Below, piece by piece: positions 24,194 through 32,914 of a DNA stretch of 64,000 nt; within the stretch, counting starts at the first letter, position 1, and each line of letters starts with the position of its first letter. Origin of the DNA: Fasciola hepatica (taxonomy: Eukaryota > Platyhelminthes > Trematoda > Plagiorchiida > Fasciolidae). Where the stretch lies: positions 248,001-312,000 of the forward strand of contig CANUEZ040000107.1 in NCBI GenBank assembly GCA_948099385.1, read 5' to 3'. The position numbers were made by a program, and so were the translations under genes. Under the pieces are notes generated by a model, which saw only the letters and a program-made list of their open reading frames with translations, made no database searches and was not told the DNA's origin.

Positions 24194-24682
24194 TTGCTCA
24201 AACGACGACTTGGATCAGAGCTTGCCCGAACATATTATGCAGCTGACCTCAGAATTGTTCATCGAACGATTAAGATCCCCACACCATCGGTGAAACAACG
24301 TCCATCTCTGTACACAAAATCGAATCTGATTTACCAATTTCAGTGTAGTTGCGGAGCAACCTACGTGGGTCGAACAGAGCAGCAGTTACGTAACCGAGTG
24401 ATTGAACACATTCCAAATTGGGTACAACGTTTTGTGATGCAATCAGGGTCAGATCGAAGGCATAATGACAACGTTCGAAACCATAAGATCCCGTCGTCGG
24501 CCTTCGCTCGTCATCTTCTGATGACGCAACATCCAGCTGACCGAAGTACTGCGTTTCGGGTCATTTACGTGGCAAAGAATACCAGGCTTTTGAGGTTTGC
24601 TGAAGCTATTGCCATACGTCGATGGAAACCAATATTGTGTCAGCAGAAACAGCTCTTTGGTAATGTGTCTTTACCATGGTGA
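24194..24682 (+). pseudogene. PLE linker and GIY-YIG endonuclease
   Basis: This is a 162-codon frame without an ATG at its start, so it is an internal fragment of the PLE polyprotein. Residues 1-45 (LKRRLGSELARTYYAADLR and on to YTKSN) are the linker. Residues 46-73 are the nuclease core: LIYQFQCSCGATYVGRT, then QQLRNRVIEHIP, with the GIY strand (IYQ), YIG strand (YVG) and the R..R..EH helix. The C-terminus has LLRFAEAIAIRRWKPILCQQ, where the Glu of AEAI is the conserved catalytic-type residue in PLE nucleases. The domain itself is intact and of normal length, and it stops at TGA 24680-24682. It is probably the youngest coding piece in the cluster. Confidence 0.85.
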
Positions 24683-24759
24683 CGTAAGTTGACTATTGTA
24701 ATTTTCCCTATATTTGTCGAACATAAAGGTTTTACATGAACTTATATAAACAGTATCGT

Positions 24760-24920
24760 TCTGCAATATGCACCATGTTGAGATGCAGCGAAATCGTCCC
24801 GGACATAAATCGTGCTATGTTGCAACTCTGGCTTTTCTTTTTCAACATCGTATTGCTTGATATTGAAACTACCCGCCGAATCGAGGGAGCAATCCGAAGA
24901 TCAGTCCGTCGCAAAACTAC
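24760..24920 (-). mobile_element. Short inverted PLE fragment
   Basis: On the minus strand KKKSQSCNIARFMSGT repeats the scrambled thumb region of the sense copy, whose plus-strand reading near 24020-24060 is KSHSCNIARFTSRT. At DNA level, GTTGCAACATAGCACGATTTA occurs at 24027 on plus and again, reverse-complemented, at about 24822-24842. It is a further rearranged scrap of the same PLE family lying between two sense fragments. Confidence 0.55.
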
Positions 24921-24942
24921 GTGGTCAGGATAGTATCTTCAC

Positions 24943-25167
24943 TTCACCAGCTTTGCCTCCATAAAGTATAAAATCAGCCTCGTCCGCACCATGTTCCACA
25001 GGGCACACGAAATATGTACAACTGACACGCTGGAAGAAGAGTGCCGTACTTTGTTTAGAACTTTTGAGGCCAACAGATATCCAAAATCATTTGTATCCAA
25101 GCTCTCACAGCCGCCACCGCGCAAAACGAAAGCTACCACAGTCCCAAAACTGACAACCTACCTATAG
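24943..25167 (+). pseudogene. Second PLE copy: thumb/linker segment
   Basis: The 74-codon frame reads FTSFASIKYKISLVRTMFHR, AHEICTTDTLEEECRTLFRT and FEANRYPKSFVSKL. This matches the PLE segment between RT and endonuclease (IKYKxxLVRTLFHRAxxIC ... LxxxFxxNxYPxxF). It ends at TAG 25165-25167. The endonuclease of the same copy follows 28 bp later in a different frame, so the two belong to one truncated insertion in the same orientation as the copy to the left. Confidence 0.78.
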
Positions 25168-25194
25168 TTACCTTAAAAAGGTGACGACAATAAT

Positions 25195-25641
25195 ACCCTA
25201 ATCAGCAGACGTCTCAACTGTGCTGCTAATCGTACGTAATATGCCGCAAAGATGATCATTCTCTATACAACCTCCCGGATGAAACTACCATCGATAAATG
25301 AACCGCTGCCTCTACACGCCACGTCCAATTGCATTTACCAGTTTAAGCGTGGGTGTTCAGCCACCTACATCGGCAGAATGCAGAGACAACTGCGTAATAG
25401 AATGGTTGAACACATTCCGGTTTAGTTACAAAGAATAATGAGCTGACACATGCGATCAGTGACGTCATCGAACGCAGGCAGAACACTCAGGTCACCCATT
25501 ACGAAACACGTATGGGAGACAAATTACTGTGTTAATATGAGCACGGCGTTCACCGTCACTTATGTCACAAACAATCAACGACTATTGAGATACGTGGAGG
25601 CACAAGAAATTAACCAACGTCACCCTCAACTGTGCAAATAG
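25195..25641 (+). pseudogene. Second PLE copy: GIY-YIG endonuclease with stops
   Basis: One frame, interrupted by four stops counting the last, gives LISRRLNCAANRT, then YAAKMIILYTTSRMKLPSIN, LHATSNCIYQFKRGCSATYI and GRMQRQLRNRMVEHIP. It aligns along its whole length with the endonuclease at 24194-24682: GIY (IYQF), YIG (YIGR), the LRNRMVEH helix and the ending LLRYVEAQEINQRHPQLCK. The YIG strand is preserved, but the helix that should hold the late Glu reads YVEAQEI. About 35 residues between the two halves are missing compared with the neighbour. It is an older, dead copy of the same family. Confidence 0.78.
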
Positions 25642-25785
25642 CGAGAATGGTTAATTACGTTAGCCTTGTCTTGGAAACGTGTTTTTATTTGCTATCATTA
25701 GTTGTGTGTGCGTGTGCACTTTTGCCTTTGATCTCATAAGAACGTTCAATTTGCCATTTATAAATGATCAATTTGAATGCAGAAT

Positions 25786-25852
25786 GCACTAGTGAAGATG
25801 CAGCGAGATGGTCCAGAATACATCGTGCAATCTAATGCTATTGACTTCTATG
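25786..25852 (-). repeat. SINE 3' fragment, inverted partner of 27764-27831
   Basis: The plus-strand bases ATGCACTAGTGAAGATGCAG and on to AATCTAATGCTATTGAC match the reverse complement of 27764-27831 with only a few changes. It appears to be the 3' end of the tRNA-headed repeat at 27.49 kb inserted in the other orientation. Confidence 0.6.
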
Positions 25853-25949
25853 TTCAAAGAAGAGGATTTTTGGCCATCGGAACAAGAGAAATGTCTTCGA
25901 TCAGTGAAATAGTCTGAAACCAACCTTCAGAAGTTCGGACCAACACCAA

Positions 25950-26335
25950 TTATGGGTTCCATACTGAGCAATACTGACCAATCAACTCAGCTGAATGCTT
26001 TTTGTAATCTAAAAGCGCCATCCTGACAGTCCTGCATCTCCTACTAAAATCCGAATTTAATGGGTGGGCTAGATAAGCTGCAGCGTCAAGTGTGGAGCTC
26101 GAAGATCGATAGGCAAACTGGTGTGTGTCTTCTTTAGCAGACCCCGTATTTACCTCCCGTAACAAAAGCTTTCAGACAATTTGAGCACAACATAAGTGCA
26201 ACGGACGTGGTGATATTTCCAAGGTTCTTTCTTGGGTACAAGTGTTATCTTAGCCCATCTCCAAATGTCATGTATTTTCCTGCTTCTAAGTCAATCACTG
26301 AATCCTTTGGCACAGATGTTGGAGGATCATAGTTG
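25950..26335 (-). pseudogene. LINE reverse transcriptase fragment
   Basis: On the minus strand, one frame gives WRWAKITLVPKKEPWK and YHHVRCTYVVLKLSESF, which fits the start of a non-LTR RT (WKxAxIxPIPKK ... YRPIxLTxVxxKxxE). After a one-frame shift comes THQFAYRSSSSTLDAAAYL and CRTVRMALLDYKKHSA, matching QFAYRxxRSTxDAVxxL and the motif A pattern VxFLDYSxAFN. The catalytic Asp of LLDY is kept, but the following SSAFN is lost, and palm motifs B and C are absent. It is a short, truncated CR1-type LINE remnant wedged between a PLE fragment and SINE pieces. Confidence 0.72.
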
Positions 26336-26339
26336 GTTG

Positions 26340-27290
26340 GACGGTTGGTAGTTGAGATGAGTTGATGAATGCTAGCGTGGAGGTTCACTGCGATACTAAG
26401 TTGTAATCAGAGTTGGATTCTTCAACATGAACGTTTTCATTTTAGTTTATTGAGCTACTGCCACCTGGGTCTTTTATGAAGTTCACATGCTACGACAACT
26501 GACGCTTCCCATAATCGTCCAAATGTAGAACTTATTTGCGAATTGAACTCCAGATTTGATCAAGCTGGCGAGTATATTCACTTGCATTCTCTGGCCACGT
26601 GCATAAGCTTGCTCCTTATTGCTTTACAGATGTTTAACTAATGGTAGAGAATATTGAACTGTTTGAAAGTAGACAGTTTTAAATGAACAATGATGATTAA
26701 GGCAAAAATCAAGAAAGCTGGTGACTGTGGTATGGTGTTGTATCAGAACGGCAGGATAAAATTCCGTCAGAAGCACACGACCGGTTTCGCGGTTGTTGCA
26801 GCTCATCAGTTACGTGTAACAGATGACGGTTGTGCAAAGAGAAGAGGCACGTCCCCAAAAACGTCAGCGAGACTTGACTTCAATACACTTTCCACCCCGG
26901 ACTGGGCAATCAAGTGGTAGAACAGTCCCGAATGGTGTTGAGGACACCACCTTGTACTAATTTCTCGAGAATCTTCATGAGTAATTTTCGCGTCTTTCAT
27001 GAAGTAGATTTTTCCTCTAACAGGAAATGGTCAGATAAAAGAAGAGAAGAGAAGTACTCAGGCTTGATAAGAGGGAAGAAGGGCATTTCATTATGTATCA
27101 ACAATGAACATCTCGTGAAAACTTTAACAACAATCCACTGAATTGCAACATAGATCACGGCCATTAGAATAGTTTAACTAGAGTGTCAAAACCGGTTTCC
27201 ACTATTCAGGATCAGGTGAAAATTCCATTTGAATTAGTACTAGTAGGTCGAAATCCGAGTTTTGAGTTATTTTCTTGCCCATAAATTTGT
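26340..27290. other. No recognised feature
   Basis: Frames of 60-76 codons occur on both strands (for example 26690-26920 plus) without family resemblance. The flanks are transposon fragments, so this may be older element sequence decayed beyond recognition. Confidence 0.35.
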
Positions 27291-27324
27291 CACTTGTAAT
27301 TTTCGAGTGAACCCGAATGGTGAA

Positions 27325-27353
27325 AGTTGCCGATGCCCATGGGATTCGATCCG
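27325..27353 (+). other. tRNA B-box-like sequence next to poly-C
   Basis: GCCCATGGGATTCGATCCGCC contains GGGATTCGATCC, close to a pol III B-box. It lies directly before an 18 C run. It could be a SINE relic; no A-box is convincing. Confidence 0.3.
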
Positions 27354-27376
27354 CCCCCCCCCCCCCCCCCCGGGGG
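27354..27376. repeat. C18 then G5 homopolymers
   Basis: Eighteen Cs are followed immediately by five Gs. Such runs are prone to assembly and sequencing error, so the exact length should be distrusted. Confidence 0.95.
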
Positions 27377-27487
27377 ATTCGTAAGCAATCTTAGACGGAA
27401 GAAGTTAAGTTAGATATTGGTACCCTGTGGCGGTTGCCACCTGCCAAGTAATTTGAGTGATTTAACCTTATGATCCATATGCAAATG

Positions 27488-27831
27488 TTCGAAACCCTCT
27501 GGCCTTGTATATTAGCACAGCTCGCAGAGCAGCAGTGAAGAGTGCGTAGCCTTCATGTGTGGGTTCGAATCTCGGTGAGGTCAACGATGTTCAAAATTAG
27601 GATCATTCCGAAACTTTTCAATTCTACAAAACTACCCTTCGTAACTATTAGTTTGTTATATATATTTATAACAGTGAAAATTCCCCTCCAATCTTTTCCT
27701 AACCAAGTAACATCAATTTTCTTGACCACTGAATCACATTTTGACACCCGAAGTTGGACACAGATGTCAATAGCATTAGATTGCACGATGTATTCCGGAT
27801 CATTTGGCTGCATCTTCACTAGTGCATACTA
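27488..27831 (+). mobile_element. tRNA-headed SINE-like repeat
   Basis: The head contains GGGTTCGAATCTC (about 27563-27575), a near-perfect B-box. It is preceded at tRNA-like distance by TTAGCACAGCTCGCAGAGC, where an A-box would lie. About 250 bp of unrelated body follows, ending in the segment 27764-27831 that recurs inverted at 25.79 kb. The recurrence of the 3' end supports a mobile repeat. The minus-strand 88-codon frame across it is incidental. Confidence 0.5.
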
Positions 27832-27939
27832 CAAGCAAGGTGATCATTTGAAAGTTATGCACTCCTGACTCAAAAACGTAGCGGCATTAGCCATGAGGAT
27901 GACGTTACCAAAAACGAGCTTGAGTGCTATTCATTGTTG

Positions 27940-27942
<3 letters not shown>

Positions 27943-28001
<59 letters not shown>
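27943..28001. repeat. (TA)20(TG)9 compound microsatellite
   Basis: TA repeats from 27943 to 27982 pass directly into TG repeats to 28001. Confidence 0.97.
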
Positions 28002-28004
28002 AAA

Positions 28005-31000
28005 GTTACGTAGTGTTATCAACCTCACGGTTATTAGGATGACGGACATTTCCTGTTGCGAATGAGCATTTATCCATCATCACAAAATCAAAACTCATTT
28101 GACCTTGTTTCCAGGGTCATGCTTCCCAAAATATCAAAAGCTTTCTCCTCGTGAGCCTATCATCAACCACCATGTTGCCAATGAGCCACCGAACTATACT
28201 GTTTTCCCTAATATATTTTTGTCGCTTTTAGTTTTTCTCTGCTAAGCAGAAATGTAATCGATATTTAGGCAGATCCGATTTCCGCAGGCAGAGCAGTATT
28301 TATGCCTCTGCGGTGAAAACAACATAGGATGAAGTCTATTTTCATGAGCTATTATTATTCATAACTGGCCGTTCATTCGTTTTTGTCTCTCAAACATCGG
28401 TTAAATTGATCACGTTTATCAAGGTTACGCGATTTCGACTTAGCACGGAGTATTGCAGATCTGGGGTGGAAAATATTCAGTCATCGAGAATTGCATATTT
28501 CCAAACTTTGCTTAGTGTAATGTGAAAAAATTACCAACATATACCTGTTATTCAAGAAAATTTATTTCCATTTGAAGCTCAACAGCGCCTGTATTTGTTG
28601 CTCTGAAACACTAAAATACCTTAAGAATTATCTGGCGTACGTACACTTCCACTGATCCCTAGAATCAACTCCCACCTTATCACTGTAACCAAACGATCAA
28701 AAGTCGGTGGTTAATTTTAGAGCCACGAAACGATCTAGGTTCAACTAATTCTCATTCATGAAATAATTGACACTACGATTTTGTGTTAAAAACACTTGAT
28801 GATGAATTGCCCCCTCCCCAGCAAAATTGCCCATGGTAAGGGGTCGTCCTGTTTCTTGAGGTAAGCATTTAAGCGAAACAGGAAAATAGGATATTTACAA
28901 GTGAGGCACACTCAAGTTGAATGCGGCATCCATTTTCAGAATGTTATTGTCTCTTCTAAATAAAAGACCAAGGTTTGCGGCATTAGGTGCTCAGTCACAT
29001 AACAGACATGAACTGTTTTGGCAATCACACCTCATTGCACCTGTTTATGTGCATCCCTTCAAGCTCTTTCTAGACTGGAACAAACGATTGGAACAACCTT
29101 TTGATTTATGTCCATTACAAACATTTTCCCATTCATATTTCATCATCACATAACTGTACATACAAATGAAAATAGTTGTATGTGCGCGAGCTCACTGTTC
29201 AGGTAGATTTATTGCCCTTCACGAGAATCAATTGGTAATGATTGTGACGATCGTTTTATCTGAGCTCGTGACAGGACGAGCGTGAACCCCGTTCCTATTC
29301 AAGTTCATCAAACTGACATTATCGAAGTCAGATTGACAGGCACATTGCACAGCCTTCCCTGTGTGTGTGGATGTGTCCAGTGAATATGTACCAAACTTTC
29401 TTTTTAAACAGGGGTAGAAAAGCAGATAATCATGCATAATCCAGTATTATTTTGGACTGGAACCGGAGTCGCACATTCGGGGCAATCGGAATAACGAAAT
29501 TCAGACTCAAAAATGCATCTGAATTCAAATTCACACATTTTATAGAAGACAATAATAATTAGGATCGTATAACCGGACAATAAAACCCTTTGTTCATTTT
29601 CTCTTGTGAACAAATGCTAGAGTGCACCCAATGTCGGAAGAAATCCAGTCACATGTTTAGAGAAGATCCTGAAATCCGTATGTTATTGGTAACGTTGTAA
29701 AAAAACAAACATTGCTCTGAAAGACAAACACTGTACAATGTGATGTTTTATGATCAGTATCAGCAACCGGGAAGAAAAATACCATCCAGTTGAATAGTGG
29801 CACGAATTCCACACATGCAGACAACATTAGTTTGGCCGAAATATTGAGTTTGAAAAGATCAGCATTACTAGGAGACAAATACGGAAAAGTTGACTGAGTT
29901 CTATATGAAATTATGTTCGACAAGTACTTCTTGTGGAATTCTGTGATAATGAATTGTATACCCGTGCATCTCTATTCGGCGTGTTTCCAAGATAAATATA
30001 TTCTTTACTAAAAAAGAGGTTACAAAAATTAGACTCTCTTAAATGAAGCATTCAAGACTTTCCAATCAAATTGAAGTCAAATGAGGGTATAAAATATACC
30101 GTAATACTGACATTTTCTCTAATATTTCCACCAGAATATGTTTCTCTATTTTTCACAAACCAGATACTCCGTTTTGTCTGCAAATTATTATTAGTAAGAA
30201 TCCTGATCACCGGAATGAACTTCTTCTCATCTGCACATAAACTGGTAGAAATAATAAAGGCTTGTCTGTTCGCTCACAATTCTTTGTGGATTTATTTGTG
30301 GTCAAAAATGCTTCCGTATTTATCGCAACCTTTAGGAAGTTCAGTGAATTATGTAAGTTGGGTAAACTCGGGAGATGCAGACGAGTAAAATTTGCATCAC
30401 GTGAAACAAGAATAGGATTTAAATCGGATAGATTAGACCGGGTGATTTTTGTCAGTCTTCAAGTGGAACTAACTTTTCTGATGTTCTCAGTGTTTCATCT
30501 GCTAAAAGACTCCCACATGCATTGGTTGTGTCCCAGGGTCCAATCGCTACTCTTGGATTGGTATCTAAGGGTGTCTATTAATCTCCCGTAATTCTGGGCA
30601 TCAAACTATCAGCAAAGCTCCCCACTTCTATTCAAGTAGTTTTGATTCACGAAAAAGCTGAACGTTACAAAATATGCATCATGGAATTCGTACAGAAAAC
30701 ACGTCATCGGGAGTTGTTACTGTTTGGTTTTGCACTTATAACCACACTATAGTTATTCAACTGATCATAAATACTACCAACAACATCGTTGCCTTTAGGT
30801 CTTCCGCTATTTTACTGTAGTCTGAGAGGCAGTCAGAAATGTTTGCAACATTCACTTGAAAATTATCGCAAAACATGACTCCACAAAGTGTCTGCTACTG
30901 ACTCAACAGGCAGTACGTGCACGTTTTAGGCATTTGAAATATCGGATAGCAATATGTTAGAGTTTCAGAAATTGGTAATAGCTCAACAAGTCGTTTTTCT

Positions 31001-31270
31001 TTTTCGTTAGGTAAAATCGAGATACAATCGTCACTCCGTCATATGAATGATGGAAATAAAGCAATGAGTTCATGAGTATTTCCATCTCCGTTTTGAGGTC
31101 ATCGAAAACAAAGTAAAACGTGGAGGCGTACAAAATTTCCAAAAAAAATGGATGATAACGCACCTTATGTCCATTCAAAAACGGCTGTAATCTGCCGAAA
31201 GAACAAGCCCAAGAGTGAATCAATAGCAGTGAGTAAAATGAACTCTAATGATATTTTGACCAGATTTTAT
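28005..31270. other. No recognisable gene
   Basis: Overlapping frames of up to 109 codons occur on the plus strand at 30071-30591, two frames covering the same bases. They are rich in Phe, Leu and Ile and look like chance translation of AT-rich DNA. No element ends or tRNA-like boxes are seen. Confidence 0.4.
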
Positions 31271-31273
31271 CTA

Positions 31274-31278
31274 CCTTA
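31274..31278. repeat. Target-site duplication CCTTA, left
   Basis: These five bases immediately outside the left LTR are repeated at 32908-32912. Five-base duplications are typical of Ty3/gypsy and Bel/Pao integration. Confidence 0.88.
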
Positions 31279-31591
31279 TGTTGTGTCCACAACCGGTAGC
31301 AGAACACGTAATGGTGGCTTTGCATTTATTTATGCGATTGTAAACACAAAACCCGGCCGTAGCCGGCGACTAAGCGGCAAGCAAGCAAGTGAGTTGGCAT
31401 AGAGAAATAAACTACTTGTGCCGTCACGCGCAGCAGAGGAAGGCCAATCAGTACACAGCAAAATCGATAGGTCAATATTGCTGGCTCTAAAGGATGGTTA
31501 AAGATCGAGGCAAATTGGGAGTATGTCCATTCATGAGAGGAATATTGATCGGTTTTCCGCGTAGTGTGCGAGACCCTAACCAGACACAACA
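31279..31591 (-). repeat. LTR (3' LTR by element orientation)
   Basis: It begins TGTTGTGTC and ends GACACAACA on the plus strand, a 9 bp perfect inverted repeat with the TG...CA ends of LTRs. On the minus strand AATAAA (31325-31330) lies about 50 bp before the LTR end, a plausible polyadenylation signal. CCGGCCGTAGCCGG, a GC hairpin conserved in all three copies, sits just beside it. It is the same length as the other two copies. Confidence 0.92.
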
Positions 31592-31594
31592 TCA

Positions 31595-31608
31595 CCTCTC
31601 CTTCCCCC
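31595..31608 (-). other. Polypurine tract
   Basis: The minus strand reads GGGGGAAGGAGAGG, then TGA, then the 3' LTR. A purine run at this place primes plus-strand DNA synthesis in LTR elements and fixes the element on the minus strand. Confidence 0.8.
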
Positions 31609-31639
31609 AAGGAAAAAGATCCAAGGCTTGCAACGGATC

Positions 31640-32400
31640 AAAGTATTCGTAGTATTACCAGCGACGGTTGTATCAGTAGTACCTTCATTAGAAGCAGTTG
31701 TCGTGGTAATATCCAAAGCAGTAGTATCATCAACAACATTGTTCGAAGTCGTAGTAACAGGAACTATGTTCACACCAGTAGCAGTACCCGCAGTAGAAGT
31801 AGTAGTATTTGTAACAGTAGTTCTTCATAGCAGCATTCGTAGTAGTAATTGTATCAGTAGCAGTAGTAGTAACAGAAACCGTATTCTCAGTAGAATTCAC
31901 CGAAACTCTGGCCACAGCATTAGTTACAATAGCAGCAGCAGTTGTTGTTGTACGCATGTGACGATACAAAACACTGAATCAACCAGCGCCAGTATAACTG
32001 AGAAAGCACATAGGACATACTCGAGCAAGAGTGGTGGAAAATTGGGCAAAACGTTGAACGAGAACAAAAACTTCATCAACGAGATGATGGCTGGGAAATG
32101 AAATGCGGTACCAACAGAAGTAGATGTAGTATTGTTCACCGTAGCAGTGGCAGAAGTAGTAGTGGCATTGCTATTATCAAAAGCAGTAGCATGAGTTACA
32201 CTGGTAGTCATTGCAGTAGCAGAGTAGCGGTAATCATCATAACGACAGTGTAGTAGCAGCAACAGTAGTATTAGCATTACGCATGTAATATAACACAAAA
32301 CGGCGTCGTTAGAATAAAGGATGTATACAGGACAAAACCGAGAAAAGTGGACTAAGCACTCGATGAAAACAATAAAAAAAGTTATCAACGAAAAACGTCT
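31640..32400 (-). repeat. Degenerate triplet repeat in two tandem units
   Basis: The plus strand is dominated by GTA/AGT/CAG triplets such as CAGTAGTAGTAACAG, in tracts at about 31645-31955 and 32100-32278. Each tract is followed by a related tail starting ACGCATGT (31952 and 32279). Both tails share further words (AGGACA, GAGAAA, ATCAACGA) at an offset of about 315-327 bp. Minus-strand frames are therefore rich in Thr, Ser, Val and Asn (for example 31924-32388, 154 codons), resembling low-complexity mucin-like sequence. A real protein product is doubtful. Confidence 0.75.
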
Positions 32401-32574
32401 CGGAAGTTAGGAGTAACACTCTGGTCTTAATCACTCACATCTGCAGATAGACTTGTAGCCACAGTGCCAGAGCATTCTTGCGTAGATCCGACAAATAATT
32501 TCGCTGAATCGCCGAAAATGGTGAATCACCCTTAATTTCCATGTCAATTGTATTTATGAATCCATTAAAACGGG

Positions 32575-32592
32575 CCGATGACCGCGACGCCA
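32575..32592 (-). other. Primer-binding site
   Basis: On the minus strand, two bases after the 5' LTR, lies TGGCGTCGCGGTCATCGG. The TGG start is complementary to the CCA end of a tRNA. The next base implies a G discriminator, as in eukaryotic serine tRNAs, but I cannot match the full 18 bases to a tRNA. Confidence 0.65.
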
Positions 32593-32594
32593 AA

Positions 32595-32907
32595 TGTTGT
32601 GTCCACTACCGGTAGCAGAACACGTAGTGGTGACGTTGCATTTACTTATGCGATTGTAAACACAAAACCCGGCCGTAGCCGGCGACTAAGCGGCAAACAA
32701 GCAAGTGAGTTGGCATAAAGAATTAAACTACTTGTGTCGTCACGCGCAGCAGAGGAAGACCAATCAGTACACAGCAAAATCGATAGGTCAATACTGCTGG
32801 CTCTAAAGGATGGTTAAAGATCGAGGCAAATTGGGAGTATGTCCATTCATGGGAGGAATATTGATCGGTTGTCCGCGTAGTGTGCGAGACCCTAACCAGA
32901 CACAACA
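32595..32907 (-). repeat. LTR (5' LTR by element orientation)
   Basis: It is 313 bp with the same TGTTGTGTC/GACACAACA ends. Compared with the other LTR it has scattered substitutions only and no length change. One of them changes the CCACAACC near the plus-strand start to CCACTACC and so spoils the short palindrome found in the other two copies. Confidence 0.92.
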
Positions 32908-32912
32908 CCTTA
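32908..32912. repeat. Target-site duplication CCTTA, right
   Basis: It repeats the five bases at 31274-31278 and shows that both LTRs belong to one insertion. Confidence 0.88.
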
Positions 32913-32914
32913 GA

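Larger units (their letters stand above)
22555..24690. mobile_element. PLE with inverted 5' part, head-to-head
   Basis: Two PLE segments meet near 23520 in opposite orientation. The left segment, on the minus strand, runs from the N-terminal region at 23520 to the RT palm near 22555. The right segment, on the plus strand, runs from just before RT motif A at 23520 through YVDD to the GIY-YIG endonuclease at 24682. About 310 bp of the RT palm (motif A to just before motif C) is present in both. The copies are nearly identical there, apart from scattered substitutions and one 18 bp gap. This order (inverted 5' part, then sense 3' part, both 5' ends at the junction) is what twin priming produces in LINEs. 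Two separate insertions is the alternative. Confidence 0.72.
31279..32907 (-). mobile_element. Compact gene-less LTR retrotransposon (TRIM-like)
   Basis: The element is 1,629 bp long: two direct 313 bp LTRs (31279-31591 and 32595-32907) around a 1,003 bp interior, flanked by CCTTA. It is oriented on the minus strand. Next to the right LTR lies a primer-binding site beginning TGGCGTCG, and next to the left LTR a polypurine tract GGGGGAAGGAGAGG. The interior encodes no gag, protease, RT or integrase. It consists of degenerate triplet repeats in two tandem units. The two LTRs differ at about 13 of 313 positions by eye (about 96% identity), so the insertion is not brand new. Movement would need proteins from an autonomous partner, which is not in this window. 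This is the best-supported element here. Confidence 0.9.

Noticed and set aside
24515..24555. CTGATGAC followed by CCGAAG within the PLE endonuclease
   Set aside because: It lies in well-conserved coding sequence and does not have the GAAA strand.
30071..30591. Two overlapping plus-strand frames over 100 codons
   Set aside because: Hydrophobic AT-driven composition, two phases over the same bases and no domain.
31592..31611. Plus-strand orientation of the LTR element
   Set aside because: The bases after the left LTR do not start with TGG. The primer-binding site and purine tract fit only the minus orientation.
31576..32388. Thr/Ser-rich minus-strand frames as a mucin-like gene
   Set aside because: They lie inside the LTR element interior and come from degenerate triplet repeats read in a favourable phase; no start context, signal peptide or domain supports a gene.
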